Shown: piece by piece, positions 9,609 to 17,961 of the stretch
Numbering within the stretch: position 1 is the stretch's first letter
Layout: each line of letters opens with the position of its first letter
NCBI RefSeq assembly: GCF_015070385.1
Contig: NZ_JADCSA010000008.1
Coordinates: 1-64,000 of the forward strand
Length of the DNA: 64,000 nt
Source: Nocardioides malaquae
GTDB taxonomy: Bacteria; Actinomycetota; Actinomycetes; Propionibacteriales; Nocardioidaceae
Direction of reading: 5' to 3'
Notes under the pieces: model-generated
What the model was told of the DNA's origin: nothing
Seen by the model: the letters and a program-made list of their open reading frames with translations, nothing else
Databases searched by the model: none
Translations under genes and position numbers: made by a program

Positions 9609-10631
9609 ATGGGAAACCATCGAGCTGAACGCGGCTCACGCCGGCCAGCCTCGGCGGAACGTGCCCGCAAGCCCCTCCAGACCCGGAACGCCCCCCAGGG
9701 CGGCGCCCGCAAGGCGCCTGCCCCGGCGAGCCGGGTCTCTCACGTTTCCGAGCCTGTCGCCACACCCACCATGCCCAGCCCCTACGCGGCTGAAACCATC
9801 GATGTCGCAGTTCCTGCCCGACTTCCCTCCGCAGCCTCGGTCGACCGCTCGACCAGCCCCGCCGCCGGCAAGCGCCGCGCCGCCAGGCGCGCAGCCTCCC
9901 GCGGGCCCCTCTTCCGGGGCCTGCCCTCCCTGCCCGTCGTGGCGGGTGCCGCCGCCCTGACCGTCTCCATCGCCGGAGCCGTGGTCGGGCCGGGCCTGGC
10001 GCAGGACACCGTCGCTGCCCCCGACGTCGCCGCCGCCAACGCGTTGACCGACGCCTCGGCCGTGCTCGCCGACCGCGGCGAGGTCGTCAGCCGTGACTCG
10101 CGCCGCGAGGCGAAGGCCGAGCAGTCCGACGCCAAGCGCATGGCCGCCGCCGAGGCCGCGGCCAACGCCCGCTCCAAGACCCTGCAGACGCTCCACGCGC
10201 AGGCCAACCGCGAGGCCGCGAAGATCGAGGCCAACCAGTGGCACATGCCGGTCTCCGGCTACCGCCTCTCGGCCACCTTCGGCCTCTCCAGCTACCTGTG
10301 GTCCACGGTGCACACCGGGCTCGACTTCGCCGCCCCCTCCGGCACCCCGCTCGTCGCGGTCGCCAACGGCACCATCACCGAGGTCACCACCCACCCGTCC
10401 TACGGCTACATGACCGTGCTCACCCTCGAGGACGGCACGGAGATCTGGTACTGCCACCAGTCCACCGTGGGCGTCTCGGTCGGCCAGACGGTCACCGGTG
10501 GCGACGTCATCGGCGCCGTCGGCAGCACCGGCAACTCCACCGGGCCGCACCTCCACCTGGAGATCCGCCCCGGTGGCGGCGACCCGGTCGACCCCTACAG
10601 CACGCTGCTGGCCCACGGCCTCCAGCCCTGA
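9609..10631 (+). CDS. M23 family (LytM-type) metallopeptidase, membrane-anchored
   Basis: A 340-residue predicted peptidoglycan endopeptidase or EnvC-like activator. Residues 1-105 are a basic, low-complexity cytoplasmic tail and about 108-128 a membrane anchor. An Ala/Arg/Glu-rich coiled coil spans about 145-210, and the LytM domain 212-335. Zinc-site motifs are intact: HTGLD at 235-239 and HLHLE near the C-terminus. The ATG at 9609 is chosen because GAGG lies 9 nt upstream. Divergence from sucC and convergence with pcrA is the order of the M. tuberculosis Rv0949-Rv0951 region. Confidence 0.88.
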   Translation: MGNHRAERGSRRPASAERARKPLQTRNAPQGGARKAPAPASRVSHVSEPVATPTMPSPYAAETIDVAVPARLPSAASVDRSTSPAAGKRRAARRAASRGPLFRGLPSLPVVAGAAALTVSIAGAVVGPGLAQDTVAAPDVAAANALTDASAVLADRGEVVSRDSRREAKAEQSDAKRMAAAEAAANARSKTLQTLHAQANREAAKIEANQWHMPVSGYRLSATFGLSSYLWSTVHTGLDFAAPSGTPLVAVANGTITEVTTHPSYGYMTVLTLEDGTEIWYCHQSTVGVSVGQTVTGGDVIGAVGSTGNSTGPHLHLEIRPGGGDPVDPYSTLLAHGLQP

Positions 10632-10673
10632 CCGTCAGGGGCCTGCCTCGCGAAGGGGCTTCGCCTCGACTCC

Positions 10674-10722
10674 ACAACGCGGCCCGTTGGTGTCACCTCG
10701 CGACACCAACGGGCCGCGTTGT
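10674..10722. terminator. 21-bp perfect palindrome between converging genes
   Basis: Arms 10674-10694 and 10702-10722 are perfectly complementary with a 7-nt loop. It lies between the converging M23 and pcrA genes, so it is a likely bidirectional terminator. A smaller 5-bp hairpin (cgaag/cttcg) sits just upstream at 10651-10663. Confidence 0.75.
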
Positions 10723-10763
10723 CGTGAGGGCGTCGAGCCGTGTCGTGGACCGATCCGGTGGCC

Positions 10764-13241
10764 TCAGAGCTTCTCGAGGGGCGCGTAACGCAGCAGCAGG
10801 CGCTTGACGCCCGCCGACCCGAAGTCGACGGAGGCCACCGACTTCTCCGCCACGCCCTCGAGCGCGACCACGGTGCCCATCCCGAACGAGTCGTGCACCA
10901 CCCGGTCGCCGGGGGCCAACGACGGGATCTCCCTCGCCGAGGTGGCCTTCGAGACCGCGTCGAGCCGGGCCGCTGCGGAGGAGAAGTTGCGACGCCCGGC
11001 GGCGGTGGGGGCTCCCATCGGCGCGGACGCGCCGCGGGAGTACTCGGTGCGGGGGCGTGGGGCCATCTGCGCCGTGCGCTTCCAGTCCACCAGGTCGACG
11101 GGGAACTCGTCGATGAAGCGGGAGGCCGGGTTGTGCGACGGCGCACCCCAGGCCGAGCGGACGACCGCGCGGGAGACGTACAGCTTCTGCCGCGCGCGGG
11201 TGATGCCGACGTAGGCGAGACGACGCTCCTCCTCCAGCTCGCTCGCGTCGCCCAGGGCACGCATGTGGGGGAAGACGCCGTCCTCCAGCCCGGTGAGGAA
11301 GACGATGGGGAACTCGAGCCCCTTCGCCGTGTGCAGCGTCATCAGGGTGACCACGCCCGCGGTGTCGTCGGCGTCGGGAATCTGGTCGCTGTCGGCCACC
11401 AGGGCCACCCGCTCCAGGAAGTCACCGAGCCCCGGGGAGACGGTGCCGGCCTCGACGTCGGTCGGGTCGGCCGACGGGCCCGCCTGAGGGTCTTCGGCGA
11501 ACTCCCGCGCCACGGCGACGAGCTCGGCTAGGTTCTCCACGCGGGTGCCGTCCTGCGGGTCGTCGGAGGCCTCCAGCTCGGCCAGGTAGCCGGAACGGTC
11601 GAGGATCGTCTCCAGGATGACGTCGGGACGCTCGTCGGCCTCGACCATCTGGGCGACCTCGGTCATCACGTCGACGAAGCCCTGGATGTTCTTCAGCGAC
11701 CGCGTCGCGATGCCCGGCGCCAGGTGGGCCTTCGTCAACGCCTCGAAGAAGGTGATCCGTTCCCGCTCGGCGTAGGCGGAGACGCAGGCCTCGGCCCGGT
11801 CGCCGATGCCACGCTTGGGGGTGTTGAGGATGCGCCGCAGCGAGATCTCGTCAGCCGGGTTGACCAGCACCCGCAGGTAGGCCAGCGCGTCGCGGACCTC
11901 CTTGCGCTCGTAGAACCGGACGCCGCCGACGACCTTGTAGGGCTGCCCGGTGCGCATGAAGATCTCCTCGAAGACCCGCGACTGCGCGTTGGTGCGGTAG
12001 AAGACGGCCACGTCACCGGGCCGGGCTCCGGCGTCGACGAGCCGGTCGATCTCGTCGGAGACGAACCGGGCCTCGGCGTGCTCGTCGTCGGCGACCCAAC
12101 CGACGATCTTGTCGCCGTCGCCCGCATCGGTCCACAGCCGCTTGGGCTTGCGGCCCTTGTTGTGCCCGATGACCTGGTTGGCGGTGGCCAGGATCGTCTG
12201 CGTCGAGCGGTAGTTCTGCTCCAGGAGGATCGAGGTCGCGTCGGCGAAGTCCTTCTCGAAGTCGAGGATGTTGCGGATGTTGGCGCCCCGGAAGGCATAG
12301 ATCGACTGGTCGGCGTCACCCACGACCATCAGCTCCGCAGGAGCGACGCGCTGCGCCGAGCCGTCGTCCTCCGGGTCGTGGGCACAGAGCTGGTGGATCA
12401 ACGCGTACTGCGCGTGGTTGGTGTCCTGGTACTCGTCGACGAGCACGTGACGGAAGCGGCGCCGGTAGGTCTCGCGCACGTCGGGGAAGGCCATGAAGAG
12501 GTGGACAGTGGCCATGATCAGGTCGTCGAAGTCCATCGCGTTGGCCTCGGAGAGCCGCCGCTGGTAGGTGCGGTACGCCCGGGCGTACGCCTCCTCGAAG
12601 GCGTTGGAGGCCTGCTTGGCGGCCTCGTCGACATCGACCAGCTCGTTCTTGCGGTCGGAGATCCAGTTGAGCACCGCGTTGGGCTGGTACTTCTTCGGGT
12701 CGAGCTCGAGCTCCTTGAGCACGAGACCCATGAGGCGCTTGGAGTCGGCGGCGTCGTAGATCGAGAAGCTCGCCTTGTAGCCCAGCTTGTCGGCCTCCTT
12801 GCGCAGGATGCGCACGCAGGCGGAGTGGAAGGTCGAGACCCACATCAGGCGGGCCCGCTTGCCGACCAGCTCCTCGACGCGCTCCTTCATCTCGGCCGCG
12901 GCCTTGTTGGTGAAGGTGATCGCCAGGATCGAGCCGGGGTGGGCCCCGCGCTCGGCGACCAGCCAGGCGATGCGGCGGGTCAGCACCCGCGTCTTGCCCG
13001 ACCCCGCCCCGGCCACCACCAGCAGCGGCGCCCCCTCGTGGACGACGGCCGCGCGCTGCGGGTCGTTGAGACCCTCGAGCAGCTGCTCACGCGAAGCCGC
13101 ACGCGGACCGCGCTCGACGCGCGCTTCGTCACCACCCTCGACGGCGGAGGACCGAGACTGCCCGCCCGCCGCCTCGCCCGAACCGGACCCACCGGAGGGC
13201 TGCAGGTGCTCGAGACCGGGGATGGTGAAGGGGCTGTTCAT
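10764..13241 (-). CDS. pcrA: ATP-dependent 3'-5' DNA helicase PcrA/UvrD1
   Basis: An 825-residue superfamily 1A helicase for nucleotide excision repair and replication-fork clearance. The Q-motif region LLEGLNDPQRAAV, Walker A VVAGAGSGKTRVLTRRIAWL, Walker B VDEYQDTN, motif III GDADQSIYAFRGA, motif IV LEQNYRST and VVTLMTLHTAKGLEFPIVF are all present. The C-terminal Tudor-like part (LAPGDRVVHDSFGMGTVV) is the RNA-polymerase-interacting domain typical of PcrA. A disordered Gly/Ser-rich N-terminus of about 55 residues precedes the core. TAGGCT lies 9 nt before the ATG. Confidence 0.96.
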   Translation of the reverse strand: MNSPFTIPGLEHLQPSGGSGSGEAAGGQSRSSAVEGGDEARVERGPRAASREQLLEGLNDPQRAAVVHEGAPLLVVAGAGSGKTRVLTRRIAWLVAERGAHPGSILAITFTNKAAAEMKERVEELVGKRARLMWVSTFHSACVRILRKEADKLGYKASFSIYDAADSKRLMGLVLKELELDPKKYQPNAVLNWISDRKNELVDVDEAAKQASNAFEEAYARAYRTYQRRLSEANAMDFDDLIMATVHLFMAFPDVRETYRRRFRHVLVDEYQDTNHAQYALIHQLCAHDPEDDGSAQRVAPAELMVVGDADQSIYAFRGANIRNILDFEKDFADATSILLEQNYRSTQTILATANQVIGHNKGRKPKRLWTDAGDGDKIVGWVADDEHAEARFVSDEIDRLVDAGARPGDVAVFYRTNAQSRVFEEIFMRTGQPYKVVGGVRFYERKEVRDALAYLRVLVNPADEISLRRILNTPKRGIGDRAEACVSAYAERERITFFEALTKAHLAPGIATRSLKNIQGFVDVMTEVAQMVEADERPDVILETILDRSGYLAELEASDDPQDGTRVENLAELVAVAREFAEDPQAGPSADPTDVEAGTVSPGLGDFLERVALVADSDQIPDADDTAGVVTLMTLHTAKGLEFPIVFLTGLEDGVFPHMRALGDASELEEERRLAYVGITRARQKLYVSRAVVRSAWGAPSHNPASRFIDEFPVDLVDWKRTAQMAPRPRTEYSRGASAPMGAPTAAGRRNFSSAAARLDAVSKATSAREIPSLAPGDRVVHDSFGMGTVVALEGVAEKSVASVDFGSAGVKRLLLRYAPLEKL

Positions 13242-13292
13242 GATGGCGCCAGCCTACGGCCCGGCGCCGACACCTCGGGCGTCCGCGACCGC

Positions 13293-13298
13293 TACGGT
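13293..13298 (+). promoter_or_regulatory. Putative -10 element of the ABC transporter operon
   Basis: TACGGT followed by 6 nt and the GTG at 13305, with no Shine-Dalgarno sequence. This is the leaderless arrangement and supports that start codon. Confidence 0.45.
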
Positions 13299-13304
13299 GA
13301 ACCG

Positions 13305-14240
13305 GTGCACGACACGACACCGGTCATCACCACGACGGGCCTGGGCATGGACTTCGGCCGGGTGGTGGCCCTGGAGGACCTCTCCCTGCAGATCGGCACC
13401 GGCGTGACCGGCCTCGTCGGCGCCAACGGCGCAGGCAAGTCGACGCTGATCAAGATCCTCCTCGGACTCCAGACCCCCACCGCGGGCAGTGCCACGGTGC
13501 TGGGCCACGACGTGGCCACCGCGTCCCACGCGATCCGGCGGGTCGTCGGCTACATGCCCGAGCACGACTGCCTGCCCCCGGACGTCTCCGCCAGCGACTT
13601 CGTCGTGCACCTGGCCCGCATGTCGGGCCTGCCCCACGCCCCCGCGCGGGAGCGGACCGCCGACATCCTTCGCATCGTCGGTCTCGCCGAGGAGCGCTAC
13701 CGCCTCCTGGGCACCTACTCCACCGGCATGAAGCAGCGCGCCAAGCTCGCCCAGGCCCTGGTGCACGACCCGCAGCTGGTGATGCTGGACGAGCCGACCA
13801 ACGGCCTGGACCCCGCCTCGCGCCACGACATGTTGGCGCTCGTGCGCCGCATCGGCACCGACTTCGACATCCCGGTGCTGGTGACCTCGCACCTGCTCGG
13901 CGAGCTGGAGAAGGTCAGCGACCACGTCGTCGTGCTCGACGGCGGCCACCTGCTGCGCGCCTCGGCGACCAGCCAGTTCCTCGACGCCACCGGCGCCCTG
14001 CTGGTCGAGGTGCTCGGGGGTGCGGCGGAGCGCGACCGACTGGGTGAGGCCCTGGCCGCCGCAGGCCTCCCGTGCCGGCCGGCGGGGCGGAGCGTACGCA
14101 TCGACCCGCCGCCCGAGAGCCTCGACGCGCACCGCGTCGTGCGCGACACCGTGGCCGACCTCGGCCTCGGCCTCGTCCGCGTCCAGGAGGACCACGGCCA
14201 CCTCGAGGACGTCTTCACCGCCGGAGGTCCCCGTGGCTGA
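13305..14240 (+). CDS. ABC transporter ATP-binding protein (first pair)
   Basis: A 311-residue ATPase of the ABC-2/CcmA group. Walker A is GANGAGKST, the signature STGMKQR, Walker B QLVMLDEPTNGLDP and the H-loop TSHLLGELEKVSDHV. The Q-loop position reads YMPEHD, with Glu in place of Gln, a variant seen in this group. The C-terminal 90 residues form an accessory domain. The GTG start is set by a likely leaderless promoter. It is the first of four overlapping genes and overlaps the permease by 8 bases. Substrate is unknown. Confidence 0.88.
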   Translation: MHDTTPVITTTGLGMDFGRVVALEDLSLQIGTGVTGLVGANGAGKSTLIKILLGLQTPTAGSATVLGHDVATASHAIRRVVGYMPEHDCLPPDVSASDFVVHLARMSGLPHAPARERTADILRIVGLAEERYRLLGTYSTGMKQRAKLAQALVHDPQLVMLDEPTNGLDPASRHDMLALVRRIGTDFDIPVLVTSHLLGELEKVSDHVVVLDGGHLLRASATSQFLDATGALLVEVLGGAAERDRLGEALAAAGLPCRPAGRSVRIDPPPESLDAHRVVRDTVADLGLGLVRVQEDHGHLEDVFTAGGPRG

Positions 14241-15129
14241 CCCCCGCAGCGACACCGCCCCGCGCGGTGTCATCCACGACATCGGCTACCGCTCCTACCA
14301 GGGCCCGCGTGAGGGCGACGGCAGGATCGCGCTCGCCCTCTACGTGACGGCGTTGCGCCACGCGTTCGGCCTGGGCCGCTCGGGCCGCTCCAAGGTGCTG
14401 CCCGTCATCCTCGTCGTCCTGGCGATGCTGCCGGCCGTCGTCATGGTCGGCGTGCTGGCCTTCGTCGGCGCCGACGAGCCCCTCCTGAGCCCGCTGGGCT
14501 ACACCAACGCGGTGCAGGTGCTGGTGAGCATCTTCGCGGCGGCCCAGGCCCCGGTGATCTTCTCCCGCGACCTGCGCAGCCGCTCGATCGCGCTCTACCT
14601 GGCGCGGCCCCTGGGCGCGGCGACCTTCGCCCTGGCCCGGCTCGCCGCCCTGGTCACCGCGATCCTGCTCTTCGTGCTCGTGCCGCAGCTGCTCCTCTTC
14701 GCCGGGGGCCTGCTCGCCGGCCTCGACGTCGGCGAGGAGACGCTCGCGCTGCTCGAGGCGCTGCCGGTCGACCTGCTCATCGCCACCCTGCTCGGCAGCA
14801 TCACCGGCCTCGTCGCCAGCATCGCCCTGCGACGCGGCTTCGCCGTGGTCTCCTCGGTGCTGGTGCTGGTGGTGCTGCACACGGTCGTGACCTCGATCCA
14901 GTTCGTCACCGCCGAGACGTCGGCGAGCGACACCATCGGGCAGCTGGCGGGGCTCCTCTCCCCGTGGGCCATCGTCAACGGGGTGACCGACGTGCTCGAC
15001 GCAGGCGTGGAGTCGGCCACCCCGCCCGAAGGCGCCGCCATGGTCGCTCTCTACGTCGCGGTGGCTCTGCTGGTGGTGGCCGCCTGCGCCGCCGGCCTGG
15101 TGCAGCGCTTCAGGAAGGCGGGTCGCTGA
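14233..15129 (+). CDS. ABC-2 type permease (first pair)
   Basis: A 298-residue membrane protein with about six transmembrane segments, from VLPVILVVLAMLPAVVMVGV to VALLVVAACAAGLV. A hydrophilic N-terminus carries the motif HDIGYRSYQGPREG, seen at the start of related ABC-2 permeases. The GTG start has GGAGG 5 nt upstream. The coding region overlaps the ATPase by 8 bases and the next gene by 1 base, so translational coupling is likely. It probably pairs with the 13305-14240 ATPase as an exporter; the cargo cannot be inferred. Confidence 0.82.
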   Translation: MADPRSDTAPRGVIHDIGYRSYQGPREGDGRIALALYVTALRHAFGLGRSGRSKVLPVILVVLAMLPAVVMVGVLAFVGADEPLLSPLGYTNAVQVLVSIFAAAQAPVIFSRDLRSRSIALYLARPLGAATFALARLAALVTAILLFVLVPQLLLFAGGLLAGLDVGEETLALLEALPVDLLIATLLGSITGLVASIALRRGFAVVSSVLVLVVLHTVVTSIQFVTAETSASDTIGQLAGLLSPWAIVNGVTDVLDAGVESATPPEGAAMVALYVAVALLVVAACAAGLVQRFRKAGR

Positions 15130-16043
15130 TGGCCGAGATCGTGCTCGACCGGGTCTCCCGGTGGTTCAACAACGTGGTCGCCGTCAACGACGTCACGATG
15201 CGCATCACCCCGGGGGTCACCGGCCTGCTCGGACCGAACGGGGCCGGCAAGACGACCCTGATGGCGATGATGTCCGGCTTCCTGGCGCCCTCCAGCGGCC
15301 AGGTGCTGCTCGACGGCCAACCGGTCTGGCGCCACACCGACTCCTACCGCAGCCTGGGCCTGGTCCCGGAGCGGGAGATCAGCTTCGGCTACCTGACGGG
15401 ACGACGGTTCGTGCGGGCCAACGCCGAGCTCCAGGGCCTCGACGACCCGGGCGCCGCGACCGAGCAGGCGTTGGCGCGCGTCGACATGGTGGAGCCGGCC
15501 GACCGCCGCATCGGCACCTACTCCAAGGGCATGCGCCAGCGGGTCAAGATCGCGGCGGCGCTGGTGCACGAGCCGCCCGTGCTGCTGCTCGACGAACCCT
15601 TCAACGGCGTCGACCCGCGTCAGCGCCTGCAGTTGATGGACCTGCTGCGCGAGATGGGTGAGGACGGGCGCACCATCCTCTTCTCCTCCCACATCCTGGA
15701 GGAGGTCGAGCGGCTGGCCCGCCACATCGAGGTGGTGGTCGCCGGACGGCACGCCGCCTCGGGTGACTTCAGCGCGATCCGCCGGTTGATGACCGACCGC
15801 CCGGTCCAGTACTTCCTGCGCACCTCCGACGACCGTGCGCTGGCCACCGCGATGGTGGCCGACCCGTCGGTGCGGGCGGTCCGGTTCTCCACCGGGCGCG
15901 GACTCGACGTCGAGGTCTCCGACCTCGGCACCTTCGTGCACGCGCTGCCCGTGTGGGCCCGGGACCACGACATCACGTTGCTCGAGGTCACGCCCAGTGA
16001 CGAGTCCCTCGAGAGCGTCTTCTCCTACCTGGTGAGCCGATGA
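15129..16043 (+). CDS. ABC transporter ATP-binding protein (second pair)
   Basis: A 304-residue ATPase. Walker A is GPNGAGKTT, the signature SKGMRQRVKIAAALVHEP, Walker B VLLLDEPFNGVDP and the H-loop SSHILEEVERLARHI. The Q-loop position again has Glu (LVPEREISFGYLTG). The ATG overlaps the permease stop (TGATG). It is clearly a paralogue of the 13305 ATPase but diverged across most of its length, so the two pairs may form one heteromeric exporter rather than a recent duplication. Confidence 0.87.
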   Translation: MAEIVLDRVSRWFNNVVAVNDVTMRITPGVTGLLGPNGAGKTTLMAMMSGFLAPSSGQVLLDGQPVWRHTDSYRSLGLVPEREISFGYLTGRRFVRANAELQGLDDPGAATEQALARVDMVEPADRRIGTYSKGMRQRVKIAAALVHEPPVLLLDEPFNGVDPRQRLQLMDLLREMGEDGRTILFSSHILEEVERLARHIEVVVAGRHAASGDFSAIRRLMTDRPVQYFLRTSDDRALATAMVADPSVRAVRFSTGRGLDVEVSDLGTFVHALPVWARDHDITLLEVTPSDESLESVFSYLVSR

Positions 16044-16750
16044 ACCCCACGATCGTGCGCCTCGCGCTGGCCGCCCTGCTGGGGCGCAAGCGTTTCGTGC
16101 TGCTCCTGCTCTTCCCGGCGGCGCTCCTCGCACTGACCCTCGTCGTGCGCCAGGTCGCACCCGCCCCCTCCGACGCCACCGACGTGCTCTTCGGCGTCGG
16201 GCTCTCCCTGGTGCTTCCCCTGCTGGCCCTGGTCGCCGCGACCGCGGTGATGGGCCCCGAGGTGGACGACGGATCCTTGGTCTACCTGCTCGCCAAGCCG
16301 GTCAGTCGCCACGCGGTGGCGTTCAGCAAGTACGTGGTCGCGCTCGCTGCGGTGCTCGTCCTGAGCCCCGTGATGCTCCTGCTGGTCGGTGCGGCCGTCG
16401 ACCCCGACGACCTGGACCGTACGCTCGCCCGCGCGGCCGGCGCGGCGCTGTCCGCGGCCGCGTACACGGCGCTCTTCCTCGCGCTCAGCACCGTGTGGAA
16501 GCACGCCGTGGTCGCGGGGCTGCTCTTCGTGCTGCTGTGGGAGGGCACGCTCTCGTCCATCTTCTCGGGCGTCTCGTGGCTCAGCGTGGGCCAGTGGGGG
16601 CAGCGCGTCGCCGCGGCGATCGACCCCGACCTCTACCGCGCCGACGTCAGCATGACCTGGTCCCTGGCCGCACTGGCGCTGGTCACCGTGGGCGGGGTCT
16701 GGTTCTCCGGTGACCGACTGCGGTCGTTCTCACTGCGCGGCGACGACTGA
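16040..16750 (+). CDS. ABC transporter permease (second pair)
   Basis: A 236-residue integral membrane protein with about six hydrophobic segments. The conserved ABC-2 features MGPEVDDGSLVYLLAKPVSR and FSKYVVALAAVLVLSPVML are visible. The ATG overlaps the ATPase stop by 4 bases (ATGA). It is the last gene of the four-gene operon and is followed at once by a hairpin. It is shorter than the first permease and lacks that gene's N-terminal extension. Confidence 0.82.
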   Translation: MNPTIVRLALAALLGRKRFVLLLLFPAALLALTLVVRQVAPAPSDATDVLFGVGLSLVLPLLALVAATAVMGPEVDDGSLVYLLAKPVSRHAVAFSKYVVALAAVLVLSPVMLLLVGAAVDPDDLDRTLARAAGAALSAAAYTALFLALSTVWKHAVVAGLLFVLLWEGTLSSIFSGVSWLSVGQWGQRVAAAIDPDLYRADVSMTWSLAALALVTVGGVWFSGDRLRSFSLRGDD

Positions 16751-16780
16751 CGGCCGCCGCCCGGAGGGGCGACGGCCGTC
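16749..16780. terminator. Hairpin after the ABC operon
   Basis: GACGGCCG at 16749-16756 pairs with CGGCCGTC at 16773-16780. The intervening GC-rich bases can partly extend the stem. It overlaps the stop codon of the second permease and faces a converging minus-strand gene. Confidence 0.6.
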
Positions 16781-16806
16781 AGGAGAGTTCGGGTGGACGC
16801 AGACGA

Positions 16807-17166
16807 TCAGTAGGCGTGGCCGCCACTCCAGAAGAGCGCGAGCACGACGTTGAGCAGGGTCAGGCCCAGCAGCGCGAAGTAGAGGCCGTTGGGGATGCGC
16901 GGCTTGCGCAGGTTGGCCATCACCAGCACGAGCACCACCAGGTTGACGAGGAACTTCACGCCGATCTTCATGTGGTTGACGTCGCCGTCGCCGGCCTCGA
17001 GCAGACCGACCAGCACGATGCCCGCCACGAAGGCCGTGCCGACGCCGTCGCGGATCACGCCGGTGATGCGCTTCTCGGGGTCGCGCGCCTGGGCCAGGAG
17101 GCCACCGAGCAGCGCGGCGATGCCGACGAGGTGGAGGAGGAGGACGATGAGACCCACGGTGTTCAT
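16807..17166 (-). CDS. Small four-helix membrane protein, function unknown
   Basis: A 119-residue protein with four hydrophobic segments, near residues 4-24, 42-62, 68-87 and 94-113, joined by short charged loops (RDPEKR, ANLRKPRIPN). Conserved-looking Gly and His residues (LLLHLVGIAALLGGLLAQ, FWSGGHAY) recall small integral-membrane proteins of actinobacteria, but I cannot name a family. The ATG at 17166 starts at the first hydrophobic helix. It stands alone between the ABC operon and the two-component genes. Confidence 0.65.
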   Translation of the reverse strand: MNTVGLIVLLLHLVGIAALLGGLLAQARDPEKRITGVIRDGVGTAFVAGIVLVGLLEAGDGDVNHMKIGVKFLVNLVVLVLVMANLRKPRIPNGLYFALLGLTLLNVVLALFWSGGHAY

Positions 17167-17298
17167 GCCGGCGAATCTACCCGTTCTCGACAACACGTCG
17201 GCAACCGCGACCGAGCACCCTCCCCGCAACTGTCGGCCCGATGAGTGTGGCGCCGGCGTGTCGCCCCATCAACCCGACAGTTGCGTTGGCGAGCCGGC

Positions 17299-17961
17299 TC
17301 AGAGGAGGCGGCGGTCCGAGGCCCACTTCGTCAGCTCGTGGCGTGAGCTGAGCTGGAGCTTGCGCAGCACCGACGACATGTGGGTCTCCACGGTCTTGGT
17401 GGAGATGAAGAGCTCCTTGGCGACCTCCTTGTAGGCGTAGCCCCGGGCGATCAGCCGCATCACCTCCCTCTCCCGCTCCGTGAGCCGGTCGAGGTCCTCG
17501 TCGACCTGCGCGACCTGGATCGTGCCGGCGAAGGCGTCGAGCACGAAGCCCGCCAACCGGGGCGAGAAGACGGCGTCGCCCTCGGCGACCCGCGCGATCG
17601 CCGCGACCAGCTCGGGGCCGGTGATGGTCTTGGTGACGTAGCCGCGGGCGCCGCCACGGATCGTGCCGATCACGTCCTCCGCCGCGTCGCTGACGCTCAG
17701 GGCCAGGAAGCGCGGAGCACCGCTCGGGGTGGTGGCGTGGACGCGGCGCATGACCTCCACCCCTCCCCCGCCGGGCAGGTGCACGTCGAGCAGCACCACG
17801 TCGGGTCGGGTGGCGGCGACCTGGGCGACCGCCTCGTCGACGTCGGCGGCCTCACCGACCACGTCGACCTGACCACCGGCCGTGGACTGGAGCTCGGCCC
17901 GCACCCCGACCCGGAACATCGCGTGGTCGTCGACGACGACGACCCTCACCGGCTGGTTCAT
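17299..17961 (-). CDS. LuxR/NarL-family response regulator
   Basis: A 220-residue transcription factor. The receiver domain at 1-125 has the acidic pair in VVVVDDHAMFRVGV, the phosphoacceptor Asp in PDVVLLDVHLPGGGGVEV and the conserved Lys in GYVTKT. The C-terminal LuxR-type HTH is at about 150-215 (LTEREREVMRLIARGYAYKE, VETHMSSVLRKLQL). Its start overlaps the kinase stop by 4 bases, so the pair is translationally coupled. Targets probably include envelope genes such as the divergent PspC operon, by inference from the kinase. Confidence 0.92.
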   Translation of the reverse strand: MNQPVRVVVVDDHAMFRVGVRAELQSTAGGQVDVVGEAADVDEAVAQVAATRPDVVLLDVHLPGGGGVEVMRRVHATTPSGAPRFLALSVSDAAEDVIGTIRGGARGYVTKTITGPELVAAIARVAEGDAVFSPRLAGFVLDAFAGTIQVAQVDEDLDRLTEREREVMRLIARGYAYKEVAKELFISTKTVETHMSSVLRKLQLSSRHELTKWASDRRLL

